A DNA stretch of 64,000 nt from Streptomyces sp. M41(2017) (GTDB lineage Bacteria > Actinomycetota > Actinomycetes > Streptomycetales > Streptomycetaceae). The stretch lies in NCBI RefSeq assembly GCF_002078175.1, contig NZ_MWFK01000001.1, forward strand, positions 4,526,001-4,590,000, given 5' to 3'. Under the pieces are notes generated by a model, which saw only the letters and a program-made list of their open reading frames with translations, did not search any database and was not told where the DNA came from. Shown here piece by piece: positions 35,196-45,675 of the stretch; the stretch's first letter is position 1, and every line of letters starts with the position of its first letter. Made by a program: the position numbers and the translations under genes.

Positions 35196-36809
35196 GTGAT
35201 GACCGTAGAACAACTCCCAGGACAAGTCCGGGAGTTCGCACGCTACCTCAACGAGCTGATGAACCGGCTCGACCAAAGCGCCGGCTGGTGCGGAGTCTTC
35301 TGGCAACGCGACCCCGACGGCATGCGCGCCTGCCTCGACGGCTCGGAAGTACCCCCCTGGGACGTCGTGGAAGCACTCCTCCAAGACCTCCTCGCCGGAT
35401 ACGGAGACCGCGCCGCAACCCAGGAGACCCACCGCGCCCGCACCCTCCACCAGGCCTCACTCACCGCCCACGACGCCCGACCCGGCGGCAGAAACGCCCT
35501 CGGCGACCGCCTCGACGTCATGCTCCGCGAACAACGCTACGCCGCCGAACGCCAGACCGAACTGGCCCGCCTCCTCCACACCGCCACCACCCCCGAGGAA
35601 GCCGACACCATCCGCCTCGACCTCGCATGGGCCCACGACGACCACGAACGCGCCACCGCCCGCTGCACCGAACTCCGCCACCGCATCGACCGCCTCGACC
35701 GCCGCGCCCCCCACACACACCCACGGACCGCACCCGGCGGCACCTGGACCCCGCACCCGGACAACCGGCCCCACCCCGCCGAACAGGACACCCACCCGCG
35801 CGACCCCGCACCCGGCGCCCCCAGCCCGTACGCCGACCCCTACGCCCCCGGAGCCCCCACCACCCCGGCCCCCGCACACGACCCCCACGCATGGGTCCCC
35901 GCACAAGGCGGCCCGAGGAACACACCCGCCGACCCCACACACCACGACCAGCAACGCCACACACCCGAAGACCACCACGACGGCACCCGGACACCCGACA
36001 ACCACCCCCAACCACCCACCGCCCACACCGCGTTCGACCCCGCCGCAACCGACCACCCCGCCCCGCCCGCCACCAAACGCCCCAAACGCCGAACCCGGGG
36101 CAGCGCACGCTTCGCCGGCATGACCGAAGCCGACAACGACCCCACCCCCGTACCCGACACGACACCCACCCTCCCCAACCCCACCGCACCCGGCCGCCGC
36201 ACACCACGCGGCGCCCGCTTCGCCGGAGCCGCCGAAGAACCCGCCCCCCACCCCACCCCCGCCACCACCCCACCCGACGACGACGCACGCCACCACACCA
36301 CCCACACCGTCACCACCCTCACCCGGCTCCGCGCCGAAGGCCGCAGCGGCGAAGCACACGCCCTCCTCGTCGAAGCCGCCCACTGGCCCGCCGCACGCTT
36401 CCCCCACCTCGCCGCCGAACTCCACCACCACGGACTCGACGCCGACTGGGCCACCCTCCTGTGGGAAGCCGCCTCCCTGCCCGCCGACCGGCTCGTCGCC
36501 GCCGCCGACGCCCTCACCGCCGCAGGCCGCACCACCGACGGACAACAAATGCTCCGCCAAGGCGCCGCCCGCCCCGCCCCCGAGATCGGCGCCGCCGTCC
36601 TCGACCTCGCCGACCAGGGCCGCCACCGCGAACTCCGCGCCCTCCTCAGCGCCTACGTCCGCGTCCGCACCCCGGAAGAAGCCGCCCGCAGCGCCCAGCC
36701 CGACCCGCAACGCCTCGTCCCGCTCCTCCTCGAAGCCGCGCGCACCGTCTCCGACCAACGCCACTGGGACCTCGTCCACGCCCTGCGCGTCGCCGGCCTC
36801 ACCACCTGA
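35196..36809 (+). CDS. Conserved Streptomyces hypothetical protein with low-complexity middle
   Basis: This 537-residue protein has an ordered N-terminal helical part (1-165, MTVEQLPGQVREFARYLNEL...). A long Pro/Thr/His/Asp-rich linker (about 165-360) carries two similar GSARFAGMTEA / GARFAGAAEE motifs near residues 304-350. An alpha-helical repeat-like C-terminal part (365-537) has paired LTRLRAEGRSGEAHALL-type helices. The N-terminal section suggests an XRE-linked or effector-associated protein, but no function can be assigned. Start is GTG 35196 or ATG 35199 after GGGCGGGAG. Confidence 0.8.
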   Translation: MMTVEQLPGQVREFARYLNELMNRLDQSAGWCGVFWQRDPDGMRACLDGSEVPPWDVVEALLQDLLAGYGDRAATQETHRARTLHQASLTAHDARPGGRNALGDRLDVMLREQRYAAERQTELARLLHTATTPEEADTIRLDLAWAHDDHERATARCTELRHRIDRLDRRAPHTHPRTAPGGTWTPHPDNRPHPAEQDTHPRDPAPGAPSPYADPYAPGAPTTPAPAHDPHAWVPAQGGPRNTPADPTHHDQQRHTPEDHHDGTRTPDNHPQPPTAHTAFDPAATDHPAPPATKRPKRRTRGSARFAGMTEADNDPTPVPDTTPTLPNPTAPGRRTPRGARFAGAAEEPAPHPTPATTPPDDDARHHTTHTVTTLTRLRAEGRSGEAHALLVEAAHWPAARFPHLAAELHHHGLDADWATLLWEAASLPADRLVAAADALTAAGRTTDGQQMLRQGAARPAPEIGAAVLDLADQGRHRELRALLSAYVRVRTPEEAARSAQPDPQRLVPLLLEAARTVSDQRHWDLVHALRVAGLTT

Positions 36810-37029
36810 GGGCCCGCCGCCGAGACGACCGCACCACGCTCACACCCACTCCACCTGCCAGGTCCGGCAGCCACACGCGCCGACCACGTCCGCCGACCGC
36901 GTCCGTCGACCACAGCCGCCGGCCACCCGCCCGTCCGCCGATCGGGCTCCATCGCCCGGGCCACCGGCCACGTCCTTCACCCGTGGGAGTGGGAAACGTG
37001 ATCGACTCAGCGGGGTAACGACGACGGTC

Positions 37030-37091
37030 TTGGCAAGGCTGTCCGGGGGGCTTACCTTCGAGCCTCTACCGCCTTTGTCTACGGGCGTAGA
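37030..37091 (+). promoter_or_regulatory. Putative promoter and operator of the pyrimidine-type catabolic genes
   Basis: TTGGCA at 37030-37035 and TACCTT at 37053-37058 are separated by 17 bases, a fair sigma-70-type promoter. Just downstream, TCTACG-GG-CGTAGA (37078-37091) is a perfect inverted repeat at the expected transcript start, suiting a repressor. The rest of the 36810-37029 gap shows nothing clear. Confidence 0.5.
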
Positions 37092-37123
37092 AGCTCTCTG
37101 ACGTCCCGTCGAAGGAGAAGCTC

Positions 37124-37966
37124 ATGGCCAACGTCGTACGCGCCGCCCTCGTCCAGGCCACCTGGACCGGCGACACCGCATCCATGATCGCCAAGCACGA
37201 GGAACACGCCCGCGAGGCCGCCCGGCAAGGCGCCAAAGTCATCGGATTCCAAGAAGTCTTCAACGCCCCCTACTTCTGCCAGGTCCAGGAACCCGAGCAC
37301 TACGACTGGGCCGAACCCGTCCCCGACGGCCCCACCGTCACCCGCATGCGCGAACTCGCACGCGAAACCGGCATGGTCATCATCGTCCCCGTGTTCGAAG
37401 TCGAACAGACCGGCTTCTACTACAACACCGCGGCCGTGATCAACGCCGACGGCACCTACCTCGGCAAATACCGCAAGCACCACATCCCCCAGGTCAAAGG
37501 CTTCTGGGAGAAGTACTACTTCAAGCCCGGAAACCTCGGCTGGCCCGTCTTCGACACCGCCGTCGGCAAAATCGGCGTCTACATCTGCTACGACCGCCAC
37601 TTCCCCGAAGGCTGGCGCCAACTCGGCCTCAACGGCGCCCAACTCGTCTACAACCCCTCCGCCACCTCCCGCGGCCTCTCCGCCCACCTCTGGCAACTCG
37701 AACAACCCGCCGCAGCCGTCGCCAACGAATACTTCATCGCCGCCATCAACCGCGTCGGCCAAGAGGAATACGGCGACAACGACTTCTACGGCACCTCCTA
37801 CTTCGTCGACCCCCGCGGCCAGTTCGTCGGAGACCCCGCCAGCGACAAAACAGAAGAACTCGTCGTCCGCGACCTCGACTTCGACCTCATCGAAGAAGTC
37901 CGCCAGCAATGGGCCTTCTACCGCGACCGCCGCCCCGACGCCTACGAGGGGCTGGTGCAGCCGTGA
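37124..37966 (+). CDS. Beta-ureidopropionase / N-carbamoyl amidohydrolase (nitrilase superfamily)
   Basis: This 280-residue nitrilase-fold enzyme has the catalytic triad Glu44 (GFQEVFNAPYF), Lys118 (GKYRKHHIP) and Cys155 (YICYDRHFPE). The sequence fits bacterial N-carbamoyl-beta-alanine or N-carbamoyl-putrescine hydrolases. Next to dihydropyrimidinase, the step from N-carbamoyl-beta-alanine to beta-alanine, CO2 and ammonia is most likely. It overlaps the next gene by four bases (GTGA). GAAGGAGAAGC precedes the ATG. Confidence 0.92.
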   Translation: MANVVRAALVQATWTGDTASMIAKHEEHAREAARQGAKVIGFQEVFNAPYFCQVQEPEHYDWAEPVPDGPTVTRMRELARETGMVIIVPVFEVEQTGFYYNTAAVINADGTYLGKYRKHHIPQVKGFWEKYYFKPGNLGWPVFDTAVGKIGVYICYDRHFPEGWRQLGLNGAQLVYNPSATSRGLSAHLWQLEQPAAAVANEYFIAAINRVGQEEYGDNDFYGTSYFVDPRGQFVGDPASDKTEELVVRDLDFDLIEEVRQQWAFYRDRRPDAYEGLVQP

Positions 37967-39246
37967 CCGACCTCCACACCCGCCACCAAGCCGTCCTCCC
38001 CGACTGGCTCACCCTCTACTACGAAGACCCCATCGAGATCACCCACGGCGAAGGCCGCCACGTCTGGGACACCGACGGCAACAAATACCTCGACTTCTTC
38101 GGCGGCATCCTCACCACCATGACCGCCCACGCACTCCCCGAAGTCACCAAAGCCGTCAGCGAACAAGCCGGCCGCATCATCCACACCTCGACCCTCTACC
38201 TCAACCGCCAGATGGTCGACCTCGCCGAACGCATCGCCCAACTCTCCGGCATCCCCGACGCCCGCGTCTTCTTCACCACCTCCGGCACCGAAGCCAACGA
38301 CACGGCCCTCCTGCTCGCCACCACCTACCGGCAGAGCAACCAGATCCTCGCCATGCGCAACAGCTACCACGGCCGCTCGTTCAGCTCCGTCGGCATCACC
38401 GGCAACAAAGGCTGGTCACCCACCAGCCTCTCCCCCCTCCAGACCCAGTACGTCCACGGCGGCGTCCGCACCCGCGGCCCCTACGCCCACCTCGACGACG
38501 ACGCCTTCATCACCGCCTGCGTCGACGACCTCAAAGACCTCCTCGGCCACACCCGCACCCCCGCCGCCCTCATCGCCGAACCCGTCCAAGGCGTCGGAGG
38601 CTTCACCGCACCACCCGACGGCCTCTACGCCGCCTTCCGCGACGTCCTCCACCAACACGGCATCCTCTGGATCGCCGACGAAGTACAAACCGGCTGGGGA
38701 CGCACCGGCGAACACTTCTGGGGCTGGCAGGCCCACGCCGCCTCCGGACCACCCGACATCCTCACCTTCGCCAAAGGCATCGGGAACGGCATGTCCATCG
38801 GCGGCGTCGTCGCCCGCGCCGACATCATGAACACCCTCGACTCCAACTCCATCTCCACCTTCGGCGGCTCACCCATCACCATGGCCGCCGGACTCGCCAA
38901 CCTCACCTACCTCCTCGAACACGACCTCCAAGGCAACGCCCGACGCGTCGGCGGCCTCCTCATCGAACGCCTCCGCGCCATCACCGCCCAACTCGACGGC
39001 GTACGCGAAGTCCGCGGCCGCGGCCTCATGATCGGCATCGAACTCGTCAAGCCCGGCACCGACGAAGCCGACCCCCAAGCCGCCGCAGCCGTCCTCGAAA
39101 CAGCCCGCCGAGAAGGCCTCCTCATCGGCAAGGGCGGCGGCCACAACACCAGCGTCCTCCGCATCGCACCACCCCTCACCCTCACCGTCGCCGAAGCCGA
39201 AGAAGGCGCCGCCATCCTCGAACGCGCCCTCAGCACGGCTCGCTGA
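37963..39246 (+). CDS. Class III PLP aminotransferase
   Basis: This 427-residue aminotransferase of the acetylornithine/omega-amino acid group has GTEANDTALLLA, DEVQTGWGRTG and PLP-lysine motif FAKGIGNGMSIGG (Lys271). Translation is coupled to the ureidopropionase gene by a GTGA overlap. Its place implies beta-alanine or beta-aminoisobutyrate to the semialdehyde, though related enzymes use alanine-glyoxylate. A start further upstream would run inside the previous gene, so GTG 37963 is preferred. Confidence 0.92.
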   Translation: MTDLHTRHQAVLPDWLTLYYEDPIEITHGEGRHVWDTDGNKYLDFFGGILTTMTAHALPEVTKAVSEQAGRIIHTSTLYLNRQMVDLAERIAQLSGIPDARVFFTTSGTEANDTALLLATTYRQSNQILAMRNSYHGRSFSSVGITGNKGWSPTSLSPLQTQYVHGGVRTRGPYAHLDDDAFITACVDDLKDLLGHTRTPAALIAEPVQGVGGFTAPPDGLYAAFRDVLHQHGILWIADEVQTGWGRTGEHFWGWQAHAASGPPDILTFAKGIGNGMSIGGVVARADIMNTLDSNSISTFGGSPITMAAGLANLTYLLEHDLQGNARRVGGLLIERLRAITAQLDGVREVRGRGLMIGIELVKPGTDEADPQAAAAVLETARREGLLIGKGGGHNTSVLRIAPPLTLTVAEAEEGAAILERALSTAR

Positions 39247-39683
39247 CACCCGCCCACACACGCCGAACCACACCGCCGACACCCGCGGCCCCCCGGCACG
39301 CACCACCCCGCCGCCCCGTCGAACCGGGCCTCGGAGTCGGCGAACCGTTCACCGGCGACGGCGACGGCGACGGCGGCGGGCACCGACGGCGGGCACCGAC
39401 GACGCCGGCTGCGGCAAATCGATCGAGCTGCCAGAGGGACGAAGACGCCGCGGGAGAAGACGGAGGGCCGCCGGAGGAGACGGAAGGGGCCGCCGGAGAT
39501 CGCCGACGACGGACAACCCGAACTCGCCGCCCCCGACCTCGACATGAACCGCCGCCCCTCCGCAACCACCGGCAAATCGCCCCCGACCGCCACCCGACAC
39601 CGACGGCCGCCTCACAGCCCCCCGACCACCCACCCCACACCCATCACCACTCCCACGCACACACAACCGGAAGGAGAGGGAGC
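39247..39683. other. Gene-free stretch inside the pyrimidine-type gene set
   Basis: I see no supported gene in these 437 bases. It contains short repeats of GACGGCGACGGC and GGGCACCGACG type near 39353-39410. It ends with GGAAGGAGAGGGAG before the ATG at 39684. The break may mean a second promoter or a lost small gene. Confidence 0.5.
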
Positions 39684-41084
39684 ATGAGCCGAACCGTCAT
39701 CCGTGGCGGACTCGTCATCACCGCATCCGACGAGATCCACGCCGACGTCCTGATCGAGGACGGCCGCATCGCCGCCCTCGCCGCGACCGGCACCCCCACG
39801 GCAGAGACCTGGACCGCCGACCGCACCATCGACGCCACCGGCAAATACGTCATCCCCGGCGGCGTCGACGCACACACCCACATGGAACTCCCCTTCGGCG
39901 GCACCTTCGCCTCCGACACCTTCGAAACCGGCACCCGCGCCGCCGCCTGGGGAGGCACCACCACCATCATCGACTTCGCCGTCCAGAGCGTCGGCCACAC
40001 CCTCCGCGAAGGACTCGACACCTGGAACGCCAAAGCCGACGGCAACTGCGCCATCGACTACGGCTTCCACATGATCGTCTCCGACGTCAACCAGGACACC
40101 CTCAAGGAAATGGACCTGCTCGTCGAAGAAGGAGTCACCTCCTTCAAGCAGTTCATGGCCTACCCCGGCGTCTTCTACAGCGACGACGGCCAGATCCTCC
40201 GCGCCATGCAACGCTCCGCCGAGAACGGCGGGCTCATCATGATGCACGCCGAGAACGGCATCGCCATCGACGTCCTCGTCGAACAGGCCCTCGCCCGCGG
40301 CGAAACAGACCCCCGCTACCACGGCGAAGTACGCAAAGCCCTCCTCGAAGCCGAAGCCACCCACCGCGCCATCAAACTCGCCCAGGTCGCCGGCGCACCC
40401 CTCTACGTCGTCCACGTCTCCGCCACCGAAGCCCTCGCCGAAATCGCCCACGCCCGCGACGAAGGCCTCAACGTCTTCGGCGAAACCTGCCCCCAATACC
40501 TCTTCCTGTCGACCGACAACCTCGCCGAACCCGACTTCGAAGGCTCCAAATACGTCTGCAGCACCCCCCTCCGCCCCAAGGAACACCAAGCCGCCCTCTG
40601 GCGCGGCCTGCGCACCAACGACCTCCAGGTCGTCTCCACCGACCACTGCCCCTTCTGCTTCACCGGCCAGAAAGAACTCGGCCGCGGCGACTTCTCCAAG
40701 ATCCCCAACGGCCTCCCCGGTGTCGAGAACCGCATGGACCTCCTCCACCAGGCCGTCGTCGACGGACACATCACCCGCCGCCGCTGGATCGAGATCGCCT
40801 GCGCCACCCCCGCCCGCATGTTCGGCCTCTACCCGAAGAAGGGCACCATCGCCCCCGGCGCCGACGCCGACATCGTCATCTACGACCCGCACGCCGAACA
40901 GACCATGTCCGTCGAGACCCACCACATGAACGTCGACTACTCCGCCTACGAGGGCAAACGCGTCACCGGCCAGGTCGAGACCGTCCTCTCCCGCGGCGAA
41001 CCCGTCATCACCGAGCGGGAGTTCACCGGACGCGCCGGCCACGGCGTCTACACCCCCCGCTCCACCTGTCAGTACCTTCTCTGA
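39684..41084 (+). CDS. Dihydropyrimidinase / D-hydantoinase
   Basis: This 466-residue amidohydrolase has metal-binding His64 and His66 (VDAHTHMELPF), the carbamylated lysine Lys155 (TSFKQFMAYPG), VVHVSATEAL, and STDHCPFCF. It opens 5,6-dihydrouracil, dihydrothymine or hydantoins to N-carbamoyl amino acids, the substrate type of the ureidopropionase at 37124. Length and motifs match the family fully. Sixteen bases separate it from the LLM gene, so they are co-transcribed. Confidence 0.95.
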   Translation: MSRTVIRGGLVITASDEIHADVLIEDGRIAALAATGTPTAETWTADRTIDATGKYVIPGGVDAHTHMELPFGGTFASDTFETGTRAAAWGGTTTIIDFAVQSVGHTLREGLDTWNAKADGNCAIDYGFHMIVSDVNQDTLKEMDLLVEEGVTSFKQFMAYPGVFYSDDGQILRAMQRSAENGGLIMMHAENGIAIDVLVEQALARGETDPRYHGEVRKALLEAEATHRAIKLAQVAGAPLYVVHVSATEALAEIAHARDEGLNVFGETCPQYLFLSTDNLAEPDFEGSKYVCSTPLRPKEHQAALWRGLRTNDLQVVSTDHCPFCFTGQKELGRGDFSKIPNGLPGVENRMDLLHQAVVDGHITRRRWIEIACATPARMFGLYPKKGTIAPGADADIVIYDPHAEQTMSVETHHMNVDYSAYEGKRVTGQVETVLSRGEPVITEREFTGRAGHGVYTPRSTCQYLL

Positions 41085-41100
41085 GACCAGGAGCGGCGCC

Positions 41101-42123
41101 ATGGACTTCGGACTCGTCCTGCAGACAGACCCCCCGGCCTCCCGCGTCATCGAACTGATGCAACGCGCCGAGGCCAACGGCTTCACCCACGGCTGGACCT
41201 TCGACTCGGCCGTCCTGTGGCAGGAACCCTTCGTCATCTACAGCCAGATCCTCGCCAACACCCGGACCCTGACCGTCGGCCCCATGGTCACCAACCCCGG
41301 CACCCGCACCTGGGAAGTCACCGCCTCCACCTTCGCCACCCTCAACGACATGTACGGCAACCGCACCGTCTGCGGCATCGGCCGCGGCGACTCCGCCATG
41401 CGCGTCGCCGGCCGCAAACCCAACACCCTCGCCCGCATCAGCGACGCCATGAAGGTCATCCGCGCCCTCGCCCGCGGCGACGAAGCCGACCTCGGCGGCA
41501 CCGTCATCAAGTTCCCCTGGGTCAGGCCCGGCGCCGAACTGCCCGTCTGGATGGCCGCCTACGGCCCCAAGGCCCTCAAAATGACCGGCGAGGAAGCAGA
41601 CGGCTTCATCCTCCAGCTCGCCGACCTCTACCTCACCGAATACATGGTCAAGACCGTCAAGGACGCCGCCGCCGACGCCGGACGCGACCCCGCCGACGTG
41701 AAGATCTGCGTCGCCGCCCCCGCCTACATCACCGAGGACGACTCACCCGAGGCACTCGCCCACGCCCGCGACCAATGCCGCTGGTTCGGCGGCATGGTCG
41801 GCAACCACGTCGCCGACCTCGTCACCAAGTACGGCGAACACTCCGCCGCCGTCCCCGACGAACTCACCGACTACATCAAGGCCCGCGAAGGCTACGACTA
41901 CGCCCACCACGGCCGCGCCGACAACCCCGACACCGCGTTCGTCCCCGACGAGATCATCGACCGCTTCTGCCTGATCGGCCCCGCGGAACGGCACATCGAG
42001 AAGCTGAACGCACTGCGCGCACTCGGCGTCGACCAGTTCGCGGTGTACGACATGCACGACGCGCAGGAAGCCACCATCGACGCCTACGGCAAGAAGGTCA
42101 TTCCGGGCGTCAACGGGCAGTAA
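41101..42123 (+). CDS. LLM-class flavin/F420-dependent oxidoreductase (TIGR03842-like)
   Basis: This 340-residue TIM-barrel protein of the luciferase-like family starts MDFGLVLQTDPPASRVIELM and contains GIGRGDSAMRVAGRKPN and PVWMAAYGPKALKMTGEEADGF. The group is tied by genome context to hydantoin/dihydropyrimidine genes. It may perform the initial ring reduction or an oxygenation akin to RutA. Cofactor (F420 or FMN) is not decided by what I can see. GACCAGGAGCGGCGCC precedes the ATG. Confidence 0.9.
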   Translation: MDFGLVLQTDPPASRVIELMQRAEANGFTHGWTFDSAVLWQEPFVIYSQILANTRTLTVGPMVTNPGTRTWEVTASTFATLNDMYGNRTVCGIGRGDSAMRVAGRKPNTLARISDAMKVIRALARGDEADLGGTVIKFPWVRPGAELPVWMAAYGPKALKMTGEEADGFILQLADLYLTEYMVKTVKDAAADAGRDPADVKICVAAPAYITEDDSPEALAHARDQCRWFGGMVGNHVADLVTKYGEHSAAVPDELTDYIKAREGYDYAHHGRADNPDTAFVPDEIIDRFCLIGPAERHIEKLNALRALGVDQFAVYDMHDAQEATIDAYGKKVIPGVNGQ

Positions 42124-42130
42124 TGGAAAT

Positions 42131-42179
42131 CTGTCATCTGTCATCCGTTATCTGACATCTGTCAGTCGTCATCCGTCGA
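42131..42179. repeat. Heptamer tandem repeat
   Basis: Seven contiguous 7-base units follow the LLM stop: CTGTCAT, CTGTCAT, CCGTTAT, CTGACAT, CTGTCAG, TCGTCAT, CCGTCGA. The run is AT-richer than its surroundings. It may be a slippage tract or a multi-site regulator array upstream of the permease. Confidence 0.7.
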
Positions 42180-42224
42180 CGGTCCGACCTGATGGCAGGG
42201 TCCTTGAGGCCCGCCCCCCGTTCG

Positions 42225-42250
42225 CCCCTTCCCGCCGTCCCGGGAAGGGG
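42225..42250 (+). terminator. Hairpin terminator before the permease gene
   Basis: CCCCTTCCCG (42225-42234) and CGGGAAGGGG (42241-42250) form a perfect 10-base stem with a 6-base loop. It would end or attenuate the transcript of the catabolic genes before the permease at 42335. Confidence 0.6.
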
Positions 42251-42334
42251 AACAGGGCGCTCTCTCCGCGCACCCCCCCCCGCAGGATGTCCCCGCACGG
42301 CCTCTCCTGTCACTCCTCACTGATTGGCCTGCCC

Positions 42335-43867
<1,533 letters not shown>

Positions 43868-43889
43868 GTGGGGCGGACCGGGAGGGCGG

Positions 43890-44561
43890 TCAGACTTTCT
43901 GGCCGCCCTTCAGTGTGTTCACCGCGTCCTTGGCCGCCTTGATGGCGCCCTTGTTGATCTCGTCGGTGCCGGGTGCCTTCTTCGTCTCGAAGTCGCTGCC
44001 GTTGTAGGTGATGACGACCAGGGCGTTGGACACCTGGGCGATCACGACGCCTTCGCGGGTCTGCTGCTTGTCCTCGGTGGTGAGGTTGACGACGGAGTAG
44101 GCGGAGTCGCCGAGGCCGGGGACGGCTCCGCCGCCGCTCTTGTCGGAGACGCGGTCCTTGTAGGCCTTCGCCGCGGCGGCGTCGGAGGACTTGATCTCGT
44201 ACGAGACGTCGAGCCAGCGGTAGTCGAAGCCCTTCAGGGCGTTCCACGAGCAGGTGCGGCGCAGGGACTTGTCGGTCGACGCGATCTCCTGGCCGGCGGT
44301 CTTGGCTCCGGGGACGAGGGTCTTGACCGAGGCGACGGGGATGCCGGCGCAGGGGGCGGGGGAGGCGGTGTACGTCTTCGTGGCGGTGGACGCGGTCGAG
44401 GGTGCCGATGCCGTGTCGGTGGGGTCGTCCTGCGTCGGGTTGTGCTCGGCGGTGGGGGTCGCGGCGAAGGGGTCCGCGGCCAGGGCCCAGCCCGCGGCGG
44501 CGAGCACGGCGACGGGCAGCAGACGCGCGGTGAGCGCGAGCGGCAGAGGCAGAGAACGCAA
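43890..44561 (-). CDS. Secreted or membrane-anchored DUF3558-like protein
   Basis: This 223-residue protein has an N-terminal hydrophobic segment (LTARLLPVAVLAAAGWALA), a Thr/Ser/Pro-rich spacer (30-68), and a compact domain with conserved Cys pairs (SPAPCAGIPV, RRTCSWNAL). The latter is the pattern of actinobacterial DUF3558 lipoproteins. There is no clear lipobox, so it may be released or membrane-held. Function is unknown. It converges with the permease gene with a 22-base gap. Confidence 0.75.
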   Translation of the reverse strand: MRSLPLPLALTARLLPVAVLAAAGWALAADPFAATPTAEHNPTQDDPTDTASAPSTASTATKTYTASPAPCAGIPVASVKTLVPGAKTAGQEIASTDKSLRRTCSWNALKGFDYRWLDVSYEIKSSDAAAAKAYKDRVSDKSGGGAVPGLGDSAYSVVNLTTEDKQQTREGVVIAQVSNALVVITYNGSDFETKKAPGTDEINKGAIKAAKDAVNTLKGGQKV

Positions 44562-44908
44562 GGCGCACTTCTCGTGGGGGACGGTGCGGAGGTCGTGGTC
44601 CGCACGGCGGACGGGACGCCAGTGTCACACGAGTCCCTGTGGTGGGGAAGTGCCAACTCGCTCCGTGCCCGGGTGGTGACAGGGGCCGTCGTGCGTGGGC
44701 CGGTTGGGGGACGCAGTGGGACAGTCTGCCCTTTTCGGGGCCTTGGGTGGGTGGGGTGCGGGATCGTGTCGCGGGTGGGTGGCGGGTGGGCGGCGGGTGT
44801 GGCTCCGTGTCCCTCAACTGGGCTGTTCCGTAAGGGAGTCGGGTCGTGGCGGCCTTGTGGTGGGTCGGAGTGGGGCCGTCCGGAGGGGGCGCGTGCCATG
44901 ATCGGCTG
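44562..44908. other. Divergent intergenic region
   Basis: These 347 bases separate two divergent envelope-protein genes and must hold both promoters. They are G/T-rich on the plus strand, with runs such as GGGTGGGTGGCGGGTGGGCGG near 44773. I see no gene and no clear promoter match. Confidence 0.5.
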
Positions 44909-45583
44909 ATGATCGTGATACGTCCGAGGGGCGGGTGGGTGCGGCAGGTCGTCGCGGCCTGTGTGGTGATGACGGTCACGAGCGGGTGCGGGCTGTCCGC
45001 CGAGCTGGACCGTGAGCGTGACCCGGCGCGTACGGCGGTTCCGGGCGCGGTCGGGACGGACGGGTCGGGGGCGCTGCGGATCGAGCCGCCCGGGCTCCCG
45101 TCGTCCGTGCCGTCGCCGTCGGCGTCGCCTTCTGCGTCGCGGGTGGTGCCCGGGCAGCAGGGCGGTGGGTGTCCCGCGTCGGGGCTGCGGTTCGGGACGG
45201 GTCCGGTGGACGCGGCGATGGGGCTGCGGGGCATGACGCTCACCCTCACGAACTGCGGGAAAAGGCCGTACAGGGTCGACGGGTACCCGGATGTCGTGGC
45301 GGTCCTCGGACCCGAGGGCGCGCGGGTCAGCGGTGTGCGTGCGGTGGCGGGGACGGACCAGGTGCCGATGGCACCTCCGGATCCGGGGCCGAAGGCGTTC
45401 GTGCTGCGGCCGGGTGAGCGTGCCCGTGCGGGTCTGTACTGGCGGATGGCGGCCGAGGAGGGCTCGTATCTGCGGGTGGCTCCGCGCACGGGGCAGGCGG
45501 TCGTCACGCTGCCGTTGCCGGACCCGCTGGACATCGGTCCGCGGAACACGCTGGGCGCGACGGCGTGGGTGCCGGCGGGCTGA
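44909..45583 (+). CDS. DUF4232-type lipoprotein
   Basis: This 224-residue protein has an N-terminal signal with lipobox TSGC (Cys at about residue 27), a Pro/Ser-rich spacer, and a domain with GMTLTLTNCGKRPYRVDGYP and VLRPGERARAGLYW. This is the usual look of DUF4232 proteins. It is predicted to be attached to the outer face of the membrane; function is unknown. An ATG at 44900 in another frame is not used. Confidence 0.85.
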   Translation: MIVIRPRGGWVRQVVAACVVMTVTSGCGLSAELDRERDPARTAVPGAVGTDGSGALRIEPPGLPSSVPSPSASPSASRVVPGQQGGGCPASGLRFGTGPVDAAMGLRGMTLTLTNCGKRPYRVDGYPDVVAVLGPEGARVSGVRAVAGTDQVPMAPPDPGPKAFVLRPGERARAGLYWRMAAEEGSYLRVAPRTGQAVVTLPLPDPLDIGPRNTLGATAWVPAG

Positions 45584-45675
45584 TCGTGCTCCTGCCGCCC
45601 GCTCTGCTGTCCGGGTGCGGGCAAGTGTCATAGTCGGAGCCGAGGTTGATCGCTCCGTACAGCGAGGTGGCAGGC

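Noticed and set aside
34992..36779. Long frames on both strands around the low-complexity protein
   Set aside because: Only the plus-strand frame at 35196 has a ribosome site and ordered end domains; the others follow codon bias.
39230..39666. Overlapping minus-strand frames in the gap before dihydropyrimidinase
   Set aside because: Low-complexity Arg/Gly text, no ribosome site, no recognisable family.
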